A model generated the notes under the pieces. It saw only the letters and a list, made by a program, of their open reading frames with translations, was not told where the DNA came from and searched no databases. Made by a program: the position numbers and the translations under genes. This document shows, piece after piece, positions 1 to 6,372 of a DNA stretch of 11,997 bases (position 1 is the stretch's first letter; the number at the start of each line of letters is the position of its first letter). This DNA comes from JANMEX01 sp043744175 (GTDB taxonomy: Bacteria > Pseudomonadota > Alphaproteobacteria > Rhizobiales > Rhizobiaceae), in the NCBI GenBank assembly GCA_043744175.1, contig JAYTVD010000193.1, positions 1-11,997 on the forward strand, in the 5' to 3' direction.

Positions 1-71
1 ATCTTGGTCAAAGCGGCGATCATATCGCGGTCACGGTTAAGGCCCGGAAGCAGGACTACGGCTGATTTCAT
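1..71 (-). CDS. purQ: PurQ, glutaminase subunit of FGAM synthase (N-terminal 23 residues only)
   Basis: Only the start of this gene is in the window; it runs off the left edge. The reverse strand from 71 reads MKSAVVLLPGLNRDRD followed by MIAALTK, the characteristic beginning of the class I glutamine amidotransferase PurQ of Hyphomicrobiales. PurQ supplies ammonia from glutamine to PurL, with PurS as bridging subunit, to convert FGAR to FGAM in cytoplasmic purine synthesis. The catalytic Cys-His-Glu triad lies outside the window. The start is supported by the family N-terminus; the only ribosome-binding-like sequence is a weak AGGAA about 9 bases before the ATG. It lies on the same strand as purS and purC, but an opposite-strand gene separates it from purS, so it must be transcribed from its own promoter or by read-through antisense to that gene. 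Confidence 0.88.
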   Translation of the reverse strand, partial: MKSAVVLLPGLNRDRDMIAALTK

Positions 72-105
72 GGAGGAGATTCCTGAAAGAGTTCGTCAAA
101 CCCGT

Positions 106-134
106 GCCGTAAAGACAAGCGCGCGAGGGGTCAA
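106..134 (-). promoter_or_regulatory. Possible purQ promoter
   Basis: On the minus strand TTGACC (129-134) is followed after 17 bases by TACGGC (106-111). The -35 is good and the -10 is poor, so this is a weak candidate. It would start transcription roughly 25-30 bases before the purQ ATG. It is listed because purQ is cut off from purS by an opposite-strand gene and probably needs its own promoter. Confidence 0.25.
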
Positions 135-224
135 CCAAGAATGCGGGAAAAGTGATAGATTTTGGATAAATGACGGGGATTTTTCAGCTCTGAGGCTCAT
201 TCGCCTTTGCCACTTGGCTATGCT

Positions 225-253
225 TTGACAATATATTTGAAGCTGGTCATAAA
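225..253 (+). promoter_or_regulatory. Sigma70-type promoter of the UPF0114 gene
   Basis: A perfect -35 hexamer TTGACA (225-230) is followed, after exactly 17 bases, by CATAAA (248-253), which matches four of six positions of TATAAT. Transcription would begin near 260, leaving a leader of about 23 bases. That leader contains the purine-rich AGGGGCAG sequence just before the ATG at 283. Confidence 0.6.
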
Positions 254-282
254 GCTCTGGATAACAAGGGCAGGGGCAGACC

Positions 283-774
283 ATGGGTGATCTTAAGAAT
301 TCAATTTACAAGTTTCTCATGGCCGTGCGCTGGGTGTTGCTGGTGTTTTATGCTGGCCTTGCTGTTGCGCTGGTGGCTTATGCTTATGCGTTTATCAAAA
401 AGCTTGGCTATTTCGTTTTCAATGTTGACCACATGGACGAAATTGACGGCGTGCTGAAAGTGTTAGGGCTGATAGACGCGACGCTGGTGGCAGGGCTGAT
501 TTTGATGGTTCTTTTGTCAGGTTTCGGCAATTTTATTGGACGTCCGGAAAATAGCGGTGACGGGCAGTGGCTCAGCCTCATCAGCTTCGGCGCGCTAAAG
601 ACAAAATTTGCCTCCACCATCGCTGCGATTTCAGCCATCAATTTGCTGGAGGTGATTTTCGACATCAAAAATTACACGAGCGACCAAGTGTGGATGCTCG
701 GGTTTTTGCAGTTGGTTTTGATTGTTGTGGTCATTGTGTTCGCGGGTGTGGAGAAATATTCGAAGCACGAGTGA
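283..774 (+). CDS. UPF0114/YqhA-family inner membrane protein
   Basis: A 163-residue integral membrane protein of the UPF0114 (YqhA, TIGR00645) family, whose biochemical role is not established. The sequence has the family layout: a basic N-terminus, a membrane segment near residues 17-38, a second near 57-81 carrying the conserved IDATLVAGL and SGFGNFI stretches, a charged loop, the SLISFGALKTKFASTIAAISAINLL block (residues 99-122; third segment from about 109 to 127), and a fourth segment near 135-155. Length matches the family. The start ATG is preceded by an AGGGG element at a usable distance. The gene sits alone on the plus strand between purQ and purS, both minus. It is convergent with purS (11 bases between stops) and divergent from purQ. 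Confidence 0.85.
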   Translation: MGDLKNSIYKFLMAVRWVLLVFYAGLAVALVAYAYAFIKKLGYFVFNVDHMDEIDGVLKVLGLIDATLVAGLILMVLLSGFGNFIGRPENSGDGQWLSLISFGALKTKFASTIAAISAINLLEVIFDIKNYTSDQVWMLGFLQLVLIVVVIVFAGVEKYSKHE

Positions 775-785
775 GTTTTGATTTC

Positions 786-1031
786 TCAGCCAACCACGAC
801 GCTGAAATCCTCAATCACCATATTGGCTAGCAACTTCTCGCACATTGCTTTGATCTCGGCTTCTGCTTTGGCTTTGTCATCATGGTTCAAAACCACGTCA
901 AACACTTTGCCTTGACGCACTGAATCGACGCCGGAGAAGCCTAGCGAGCCTAGTGCGCCTTCGATGGCTTTGCCCTGCGGGTCCAGAACGCCTTTTTTGA
1001 GTGTAACAGTGACGCGGGCTTTGATCATCAT
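786..1031 (-). CDS. purS: PurS, small subunit of FGAM synthase
   Basis: An 81-residue protein matching PurS in length and sequence: KARVTVTLKKGVLDPQGKAI at the N-terminus, then the GFSGVDSVRQGKVFDVVL strand region. PurS dimers bridge PurQ and PurL in the three-part formylglycinamidine ribonucleotide synthase, which converts FGAR, ATP and glutamine to FGAM. Two ATG codons are adjacent (1031 and 1028). A weak GGAAC element lies upstream and suits either; most relatives begin close to the second. The gene follows purC after 50 bases on the same strand, so the two are probably co-transcribed, with a small hairpin between them. Its stop faces the stop of the plus-strand membrane protein gene. Confidence 0.93.
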   Translation of the reverse strand: MMIKARVTVTLKKGVLDPQGKAIEGALGSLGFSGVDSVRQGKVFDVVLNHDDKAKAEAEIKAMCEKLLANMVIEDFSVVVG

Positions 1032-1057
1032 TTTGTTCCGAAGCTAAGAAAGGGGAA

Positions 1058-1075
1058 GGGCGCATTGCTGCGCCC
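1058..1075 (-). other. Perfect hairpin between purC and purS
   Basis: GGGCGCA (1058-1064) and TGCGCCC (1069-1075) form a perfect 7-bp stem with a 4-base loop, just past the purC stop. In the direction of purC transcription it is followed by a pyrimidine run (TTCCCCTTTCTT) with few consecutive T residues. It is therefore at most a weak terminator, or an element that sets purC/purS transcript ratio or mRNA stability. Confidence 0.5.
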
Positions 1076-1081
1076 TCATAT

Positions 1082-1846
1082 TTATTTCACCAATACCGGG
1101 CCGGTTGGCCGTGTTGGTTCGTTTTCATTCATGATGCCCATGCGGCGGGCCACTTCTTGATAGGCTTCGACCAAGCCGCCCATATCGCGGCGGAAGCGGT
1201 CTTTGTCCATTTTTTCGTTTGTGGTTGAATCCCACAGACGGCAGCTGTCCGGCGAGATTTCGTCTGCCACAACAATGCGCATCATATCGCCTTCAAACAG
1301 GCGGCCGCATTCCATTTTGAAATCGACCAGCTGAATGCCAATGCCGATGAACAGGCCGCAAAGGAAATCATTGACGCGAATGGCCAGCGCCATGATGTCA
1401 TCAATTTCCTGTGGAGCGGCCCAGCCGAACGCTGTGATGTGCTCTTCGGAGACCATCGGATCATCGAGCGCATCGTTCTTGTAGTAAAACTCAATGATCG
1501 AGCGTGGCAGCACTGTGCCTTCTTCAATGCCGAGTTTCTTGGCAATGGAGCCGGCAGCGATGTTGCGCACCACGATTTCGAGCGGGATGATCTCGACTTC
1601 TTTGATGAGCTGCTCACGCATATTGATGCGCTTGATAAAATGCGTCGGGATGCCGATTTTATTCAGGTTGGTGAATATGTGCTCGGAAATACGGTTGTTC
1701 AGCACGCCCTTGCCATCAATCACGGCATGTTTCTTGGCATTGAACGCGGTGGCGTCATCCTTGAAAAACTGAATCAATGTGCCTGGCTCAGGGCCTTCAT
1801 AAAGAATTTTGGCCTTGCCTTCGTAAATGCGGCGGCGACGGGTCAT
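1082..1846 (-). CDS. purC: SAICAR synthetase (phosphoribosylaminoimidazole-succinocarboxamide synthase)
   Basis: A 254-residue cytoplasmic enzyme that joins aspartate to CAIR using ATP to give SAICAR in de novo purine synthesis. The N-terminal ATP-binding YEGKAK motif is at residues 8-13. The first family signature, EIIPLEIVVRNIAAGS, spans 85-100 and the second, LVDFKMECGR, spans 173-182. Length is that of bacterial PurC. The start at 1846 is well supported: AGGAA lies about 6 bases upstream. purS follows 50 bases downstream on the same strand. The upstream region is shared with the divergent ATPase zeta subunit gene and contains a 15-bp palindrome that could be an operator. No missing key residue was noticed. 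Confidence 0.97.
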   Translation of the reverse strand: MTRRRRIYEGKAKILYEGPEPGTLIQFFKDDATAFNAKKHAVIDGKGVLNNRISEHIFTNLNKIGIPTHFIKRINMREQLIKEVEIIPLEIVVRNIAAGSIAKKLGIEEGTVLPRSIIEFYYKNDALDDPMVSEEHITAFGWAAPQEIDDIMALAIRVNDFLCGLFIGIGIQLVDFKMECGRLFEGDMMRIVVADEISPDSCRLWDSTTNEKMDKDRFRRDMGGLVEAYQEVARRMGIMNENEPTRPTGPVLVK

Positions 1847-1905
1847 GGTGTTCCTGACTTAATAACCTGATATTTTACGGTTCAATAGCGATAGATGACC
1901 CTTCG

Positions 1906-1920
1906 GCTTTAGACTAAAGC
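1906..1920. promoter_or_regulatory. 15-bp perfect palindrome in the purC/zeta divergent region
   Basis: GCTTTAG-A-CTAAAGC is a perfect odd palindrome with 7-bp arms, 60 bases upstream of the purC start and about 170 upstream of the zeta start. The placement suits an operator acting on purC, on the divergent gene, or on both. I do not recognise it as the site of a known regulator. The rest of the 242-base intergenic region (1847-2088) shows no clear promoter and no RNA gene. Confidence 0.4.
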
Positions 1921-2088
1921 GACCGAGTCCTCAATTGCTGATGATTGTTTGGCGGGGCTTTTGCACGGGACAATGACGCTTGCAAGTTAAATGAGGTTAT
2001 TTTTCATTGTTTTGCCCCTTTTGCTTTCGTTCATCCTCGCTTAAATGGTTCTGGAATCGAGACGCATAACTTACCGGAGCTGACAATT

Positions 2089-2400
2089 ATGGCTGATTTA
2101 CACGACCGCGAAGCCGCCTTTGAGGCAAAATTTGCGCTTGATGAGGAACTGCGCTTCAGGGCGACCGCGCGGCGCAATAAGCTGCTCGGCCTTTGGGTTG
2201 CAGCAAAGAACGGCAAGACCGGCGATGCTGCTGCGGCTTATGCAACTGAAGTTGTGATGGCCGATTTTGAAGAAGCGGGCGATGAAGATGTGTTCCGCAA
2301 GCTGCGTGGTGATTTGGACGCGTCCGTGAGCGATACGGATATTCGCAGCGCTATGGTTGAGCAAATGGCTGTTGCGATTGATCAAATTCAAAAGGGCTGA
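2089..2400 (+). CDS. F1-ATPase inhibitor subunit zeta (DUF1476 family)
   Basis: A 103-residue soluble, mainly helical protein of the DUF1476 family, which includes the zeta subunit of the Paracoccus denitrificans F1Fo-ATP synthase. In that organism the N-terminal helix enters F1 and blocks ATP hydrolysis. Here the N-terminal stretch with REAAFEAKFALDEELRF (residues 7-23) is followed by the most conserved block, ARRNKLLGLW (27-36), then KTGDAAAAYATEVV (43-56) and DFEEAGDEDVFRKL (59-72). The frame stays open upstream to about 1945, but the family N-terminus MADLHDRE and a GGAG 9 bases before the ATG at 2089 fix the start. It is divergent from purC and ends in a strong terminator, so it is probably a one-gene transcript. 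Confidence 0.9.
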   Translation: MADLHDREAAFEAKFALDEELRFRATARRNKLLGLWVAAKNGKTGDAAAAYATEVVMADFEEAGDEDVFRKLRGDLDASVSDTDIRSAMVEQMAVAIDQIQKG

Positions 2401-2425
2401 GGCCTTATTCACCGATAAGAAATTG

Positions 2426-2449
2426 AAAGCCGCCTTCGGGCGGTTTTTT
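2426..2449 (+). terminator. Rho-independent terminator of the zeta gene
   Basis: CCGCC-TTCG-GGCGG (2430-2443) is a perfect GC stem closed by an extra-stable TTCG tetraloop. It is extended at its base by an AAA(G)/TTT pairing and followed by six T residues (2444-2449). It lies 26 bases after the zeta stop codon. This is the clearest terminator in the window. Confidence 0.92.
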
Positions 2450-2500
2450 ATTGGCTATTTGTCAAAAAACTGATTGTCTTGTGAAAACAGGAATTTACCA

Positions 2501-3295
2501 ATGAACCTGAAACAAAAGATTCACGCTGGCGAGACGTTGTTTACGGCGTGGTCGCTAATTCCGGACCCGATTACAGTCGGCACGCTTGCCTCCACGGCGT
2601 TTGATGTTGTGACTTTAGATATGCAACATGGCGGGCATTCGGACGAGAGCATTTTGCGTTGCATAGGGCCGGTGATTCAAAATGGTGCGCATCCGGTGGT
2701 GCGGGTCCCGGTCGGACGGTTTGATATGGCCAGCCGCGCGCTGGACTTTGGCGCTGAGGCTGTGATCGCTCCAATGATTAACACGCTGGCGGACGCCAAA
2801 GCCTTTGCTGATTTCATGAAGTTTCCGCCTGTTGGGCAGCGCTCGTGGGGACCGGGAAGGGCGATGGCGTTTCATGGACATAGTGAGCCCCAAGGCTACT
2901 TCAAAGCTGCGAACAGTGAAACGCTGGCGATCGCGATGATTGAAACGCGCGAGGCAGCGCTGATTATTGATGAGATTTTGGCGCTACCGGGCATTGATGG
3001 CATTTTCGTTGGCCCTGCTGACTATTCCATCGCGTTTAGCGATGGGCGTGAAGTGAACCCGAAAAATCCGGATATGACAGAAACGCTGCGAGACTTTGCT
3101 GCGCGCGCCAAAAAGGCAGGCAAATTTGCAGCCAGCTTCGGTATTGATGCAGGCCACGCGAAGTTCCTCGCCTCGCTTGGCTATCAGCTTGTCGCTATTA
3201 GTACAGACGGCGGATGCATCGCCGCCGGAGCAAATGCTATGGTGTCGGCGGCGAAATCCAGCGGAAACTCTCTAGCTGAGGGCCAAGGTTATTGA
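2501..3295 (+). CDS. HpcH/HpaI-family class II aldolase
   Basis: A 264-residue divalent-metal aldolase of the HpcH/HpaI family (2-keto-3-deoxy-L-rhamnonate, 4-hydroxy-2-oxoheptanedioate and 2-dehydro-3-deoxyglucarate aldolases). These cleave 2-oxo-3-deoxy acids to pyruvate or tartronate semialdehyde plus an aldehyde. Visible family residues are the base His43 in LDMQHG, Arg68 in VVRVP, metal ligand Glu148 in AMIET and metal ligand Asp174 in GPADYS. The RSWGPGRA segment (114-121) contributes to the active site. The exact substrate cannot be assigned. The ATG at 2501 is chosen because AGGAA sits 7 bases before it; an in-frame TTG at 2474 adds residues not typical of the family. It follows a terminator, so it has its own transcription start, and it converges on ppk2 with 7 bases between stops. 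Confidence 0.9.
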   Translation: MNLKQKIHAGETLFTAWSLIPDPITVGTLASTAFDVVTLDMQHGGHSDESILRCIGPVIQNGAHPVVRVPVGRFDMASRALDFGAEAVIAPMINTLADAKAFADFMKFPPVGQRSWGPGRAMAFHGHSEPQGYFKAANSETLAIAMIETREAALIIDEILALPGIDGIFVGPADYSIAFSDGREVNPKNPDMTETLRDFAARAKKAGKFAASFGIDAGHAKFLASLGYQLVAISTDGGCIAAGANAMVSAAKSSGNSLAEGQGY

Positions 3296-3303
3296 GCTTG
3301 GCC
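3281..3303. terminator. Hairpin spanning the facing stop codons of the aldolase and PPK2 genes
   Basis: GGCCAAG (3281-3287) and CTTGGCC (3297-3303) form a perfect 7-bp inverted repeat with a 9-base loop. The loop contains the aldolase stop, and the repeat's last base is the final base of the PPK2 stop codon. It could act on both convergent transcripts. No T-tract follows on either strand, so it is not a typical intrinsic terminator. Confidence 0.4.
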
Positions 3304-4301
3304 TAAGCAGATTTGCTAGCGCGGCGCTTTTCAGGGTGTAGCGTTTTGCCGAGAATGTTTTCATCTCGGCCGATGACATGCGCACTGGTGCCAACAATCA
3401 GTGGATCTGGTCCATCAACCAAATGCCGGTCTTTGTTGGGGTAGGGCAGTGTGGACAAGAAATGCCGCATGCAGTTGAGGCGCGCACGTTTTTTGTCGTC
3501 GGATTTGATGATCGTCCACGGCGCATCGGCTGTATCGGTGAAGAAGAACATGGCCTCTTTGGCTTCGGTATATTCATCCCATTTATTGAGCGATGCCTTA
3601 TCTATCGGGGAGAGTTTCCATTGCTTCAGTGGATCAGTCTCACGCGAGGCGAAACGGCGTGCCTGTTCCTCTTTCGTGACTGAGAACCAGTATTTGAACA
3701 GGCGCACGCCTGAGCGCACCATCATGCGTTCAATGTCGGGGCAATCGCGCATAAATTCCAGATAATCATTGGCTGCACAAAAGCCCATGACGCGCTCCAC
3801 ACCGGCGCGGTTATACCAAGAGCGGTCAAAAAACACCATCTCGCCGCCCGACGGCAAATGCTCGATATAGCGCTGAAAGTACCACAGCGTGCGCTCGCGG
3901 TCAGTTGGCTTTTCAAGTGCGATGACGCGTGCGCCTCGCGGGTTCAGGTGCTCCATGAAACGCTTGATGGTGCCGCCCTTACCTGCGCCATCGCGGCCTT
4001 CAAACAGCACGACAATCTTTTGGTTGGTTTCTTTAATCCAGCTTTGGGCCTTGAGCAACTCGACTTGAAGCTGGCCCATTGTCTTAAGATATTGCCCCTC
4101 ATTGAGTTTCGTTTTGTAAGGATACTCGCCGGTCTCAAAAGCATGGCGAATTGCCTCCGGGTTATGGCGTAGCTCGCGCAGTGGCATTGGCGGCGTTGCA
4201 GCGGGTGTGAGTGGCGGCGAAGCGATCAGCGGCGTTTGCTCCGCCGGTTGCTCTTCTGCCTTAAGCTTACCATTTGCAATATTCGGCTGGTTTTCCTGCA
4301 T
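3303..4301 (-). CDS. ppk2: Polyphosphate kinase 2 (PPK2, class I)
   Basis: A 332-residue cytoplasmic kinase that transfers phosphate between inorganic polyphosphate and nucleotides; class I members mostly phosphorylate ADP or GDP to the triphosphate. The Walker A segment EGRDGAGKGGTIKR is at residues 101-114, followed by HLNPRGARVIALEKPTDRE (118-136). The Walker B/lid segment MVFFDRSWYNRAGVERVMGF begins at 155, and the C-terminal part carries the conserved SPIDKASLNKWDEYTEAKE. Residues 1-40 are a Pro/Ala/Glu-rich, probably disordered extension before the single PPK2 domain. The start at 4301 has a GGGAG element about 8 bases upstream. A perfect FNR/FixK-type box lies 60 bases upstream, implying control by oxygen status. 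It converges on the aldolase gene. Confidence 0.95.
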   Translation of the reverse strand: MQENQPNIANGKLKAEEQPAEQTPLIASPPLTPAATPPMPLRELRHNPEAIRHAFETGEYPYKTKLNEGQYLKTMGQLQVELLKAQSWIKETNQKIVVLFEGRDGAGKGGTIKRFMEHLNPRGARVIALEKPTDRERTLWYFQRYIEHLPSGGEMVFFDRSWYNRAGVERVMGFCAANDYLEFMRDCPDIERMMVRSGVRLFKYWFSVTKEEQARRFASRETDPLKQWKLSPIDKASLNKWDEYTEAKEAMFFFTDTADAPWTIIKSDDKKRARLNCMRHFLSTLPYPNKDRHLVDGPDPLIVGTSAHVIGRDENILGKTLHPEKRRASKSA

Positions 4302-4352
4302 TATCTCACTCCCAAATTGATAGGGAAGGGAGAACCTTTGATGCCAACCTGT

Positions 4353-4370
4353 CTTTGATCTTAATCAAAG
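4353..4370 (-). promoter_or_regulatory. FNR/FixK-type binding site upstream of ppk2
   Basis: CTTTGAT-CTTA-ATCAAAG contains an exact match to the FNR/FixK/FnrL consensus TTGAT-N4-ATCAA (4355-4368), extended to 7-bp arms. Its centre is 60 bases before the ppk2 ATG, which allows an activator position for a short leader. It is nested in a second dyad, GCCAAC (4343-4348) and GTTGGC (4370-4375). No strong -10 is obvious at the spacing expected for class II activation; TATCAA (4317-4322, minus strand) is the nearest candidate. Confidence 0.7.
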
Positions 4371-4423
4371 TTGGCAAACAATATATTAGGTGTTGATTGT
4401 TGAACGGTACACTCGCGCGACTG

Positions 4424-5599
4424 CTAATGGAAGTTTTTCAAACGTTGTCCAAGGCTGTTGATGGTTGCAACATCCGCATTAGCAAAAGCGAAGCGCAGAT
4501 ATCCCTCTTGGCCCTCGCCAAAATAGCTGCCAGGTAACGCCAGAACACCATAGTCCGTCGCTAGGCGCTTTGCCACATTCTCGGAGCTCTCGTTATTGCA
4601 TCCATGACCGATGAACGCAAAGTACGCACCGCAAGTGGCGAGCTTAAGTTGCGGCAATGCGGCCATTGTTTGACGCAAGGCTTTTTGGCGGTTCATAATT
4701 TCTAAGCGGTTGGCCTCGCGCCAGTCGGTGAGTAGAGGGATAGCCTCGGCGATTGCGGCCTGCGCCGAACGTGGCGGACAAATCTGCAAATTATCCATGA
4801 TTTTCGCAATCTCCACGATGAGTTCCGGCGCCGCAGTAATCGCTCCGAGGCGGTGCCCGGGAATGCAGAAGCTTTTGGAAAATGAATACAATCCAATGAG
4901 ATTATTCTGCCAGTCCGTGCGAGAAAAGAGCTGGTGAAGTTCGGATTTATCTAGAAAATCGCGATAGGTTTCATCCAAGATCAGCCAGATATTTTTGGAG
5001 CGGCAGAGGTCCAGTACTTGCTCCAGTAGCTTTGCAGGGTAGACTGCGCCTGTCGGGTTATTGGGCGAGACGAGTGCCAAAGCTTTGGTGGTAGGCGTAA
5101 TGACGGCGGCGATGGCATCGAGCGTCGGCAGAAATTCATCTTCCGCCGTGCAAGTTACGCGGTCCACCCGAATGCCCATCATGGCAAGCGTGGTTTCATG
5201 GTTGAAATATCCGGGATTGGTCATCAAAATTGCGTTGCCCGCACCTGCCACCAGCATAGCCGCACACACGAAGGCTTGGTTGCAACCCGCTGTTATGTTG
5301 ATGTTTTCCGAAACAATTTTTGCGCCATATGTCTGCGAACACTCAGCGGCATAGGCAAGGCGCAGCGCGGCTTCGCCTTCATTAGGGCCATAGCTGGCAT
5401 AGGCTTTGGACGATGCCATTTTGCCAAGCAGTGCCAACAAATTATCATGCGGCGGATAGCCCGGCACGGCTTGGCTCAGATCAATTAACGGCCCGCTTCC
5501 GCCTGCATAGGCTTTGCCCCAGCCTTGCACAGTCGAGATTGGGGGGGCCGAAAGATTAGTGATAAACTTATTGAGCGGGGGGCGAGTGGCTTGGGACAT
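4424..5599 (-). CDS. PLP-dependent class I/II aminotransferase
   Basis: A 391-residue fold type I aminotransferase (AspC/AlaT-like superfamily). Visible residues, numbered from the chosen start, are the Tyr/Gly substrate loop at 67-75, Asn181 in VSPNNPTG, Asp209 and Tyr212 in ILDETYRDF, the Schiff-base Lys242 in SFSKSFCIPGHRLG, and the phosphate-contacting Arg250. The conserved N-terminal LSAPPI...VQGW and LIDLSQAVPGYPP segments match a family of uncharacterised alphaproteobacterial aminotransferases; the amino acid substrate cannot be read from sequence. Start choice is uncertain: the frame is open to 5707 and ATG codons occur at 5614 and 5599. The family N-terminus favours one of these, and I use 5599. 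No good ribosome-binding site is seen before either. The gene follows the hydrolase gene on the same strand and may share its transcript. Confidence 0.88.
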   Translation of the reverse strand: MSQATRPPLNKFITNLSAPPISTVQGWGKAYAGGSGPLIDLSQAVPGYPPHDNLLALLGKMASSKAYASYGPNEGEAALRLAYAAECSQTYGAKIVSENINITAGCNQAFVCAAMLVAGAGNAILMTNPGYFNHETTLAMMGIRVDRVTCTAEDEFLPTLDAIAAVITPTTKALALVSPNNPTGAVYPAKLLEQVLDLCRSKNIWLILDETYRDFLDKSELHQLFSRTDWQNNLIGLYSFSKSFCIPGHRLGAITAAPELIVEIAKIMDNLQICPPRSAQAAIAEAIPLLTDWREANRLEIMNRQKALRQTMAALPQLKLATCGAYFAFIGHGCNNESSENVAKRLATDYGVLALPGSYFGEGQEGYLRFAFANADVATINSLGQRLKNFH

Positions 5600-5678
5600 T
5601 GGTAAAAAATCCATAGAAATGCGATGTGCTATCTGTCGCTGTTTCACCGGATTGGTCAATTGCCACAGGCTAGATAAT

Positions 5679-6230
5679 CTATTCCAAGCGCCGGATAAAC
5701 TGCGCAAACATCATGGAACCTTCGGGCCATGGGCCGTGGCCGGAATCGGCATTGATGTGTCCTGCCTCGCCGGCGTCAACGAATTGCGAGCCCCAGTCTT
5801 TCGCCAACTCTTCAGCGACTTCATATTTGCAATAATGATCGTTGCGGCTGGCGAACAATATGCTTGGAAACGGCAGCGGTTCGCGCGGGTAGGGACCGAA
5901 TGTCATCAGATGTTTCGGGCGGATGGTGGGATCGGAAACATCTGGTGGCGTAACCAGAAATGCACCGGCTATGCGCTTGTTGATGAGAGGCAGCGCATGA
6001 ATGAACGTTGGTACACCTAGCGAATGCGCGACTATCAGTACAGGTTTTGTGGCGATATTTACAGCGTCAGCGATTTCGCGCGTCCAGTCTTCAAGGTTTG
6101 GCTTTGACCATTCCTTCTGCTGCACGCGCCGCGCTGTTGAGAGTTTGTTCTCCCAGCGCGTTTGCCAATGGTCTTCGCCGGAATTCATGTAGCCGGGGAC
6201 GATGAGAATATCTGTGTCTGCAACTTTCAT
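5679..6230 (-). CDS. RBBP9/YdeN-family alpha/beta serine hydrolase
   Basis: A 183-residue small alpha/beta hydrolase of the RBBP9/YdeN (DUF452-like, PF06821) type, with esterase-like catalysis expected but natural substrate unknown. The N-terminal strand reads ILIVPGYMNSGEDHWQTRWE, the family hallmark. The nucleophile Ser70 is in VAHSLG, the acid is probably Asp131 in SRNDHY, and the histidine is His158 in GEAGHINADSGHGPWPEG. The frame extends to 6275, but the family begins close to the ATG at 6230, which has an AGG a few bases upstream; the longer start has none. The aminotransferase gene follows after 79 bases on the same strand. The promoter region is shared with the divergent VOC gene. 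Confidence 0.88.
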   Translation of the reverse strand: MKVADTDILIVPGYMNSGEDHWQTRWENKLSTARRVQQKEWSKPNLEDWTREIADAVNIATKPVLIVAHSLGVPTFIHALPLINKRIAGAFLVTPPDVSDPTIRPKHLMTFGPYPREPLPFPSILFASRNDHYCKYEVAEELAKDWGSQFVDAGEAGHINADSGHGPWPEGSMMFAQFIRRLE

Positions 6231-6272
6231 GCGCCTGAAATAGCGAGAGATGAGCCGCTTCGCAAGATGGTG

Positions 6273-6330
6273 CATTGTTCAATAATTAAGAACGACATGT
6301 CGCCATACCTATCTATTGAAGTGAACAATG
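6273..6330. repeat. Inverted repeat pair in the hydrolase/VOC divergent promoter region
   Basis: CATTGTTC (6273-6280) and its exact reverse complement GAACAATG (6323-6330) flank the AT-rich centre between two divergent genes, with 42 bases between the arms. An internal GTTC-N9-GAAC dyad overlaps the left arm. Such symmetry in a divergent promoter could serve a shared regulator, but no regulator gene is adjacent and 8-bp matches in AT-rich DNA can arise by chance. Confidence 0.3.
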
Positions 6331-6372
6331 AAAAGGCAGATATTAGCGGTAACGAATTACTGGAGATTTATG

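Noticed and set aside
4..228. Plus-strand open frame covering the purQ start and its upstream region
   Set aside because: It overlaps the recognisable PurQ N-terminus on the other strand and has Arg/Thr-rich, family-less sequence.
1439..1870. Plus-strand open frame opposite purC
   Set aside because: It is fully antisense to purC and has no recognisable protein family or ribosome-binding site.
1945..2088. Longer start of the zeta subunit gene
   Set aside because: The added 48 residues do not match the DUF1476 family, whose N-terminus is at 2089, where a ribosome-binding site is present.
5514..6020. Plus-strand open frame (168 codons) across the aminotransferase/hydrolase junction
   Set aside because: It is antisense to two well-supported genes, and its translation is unlike any family I recognise.
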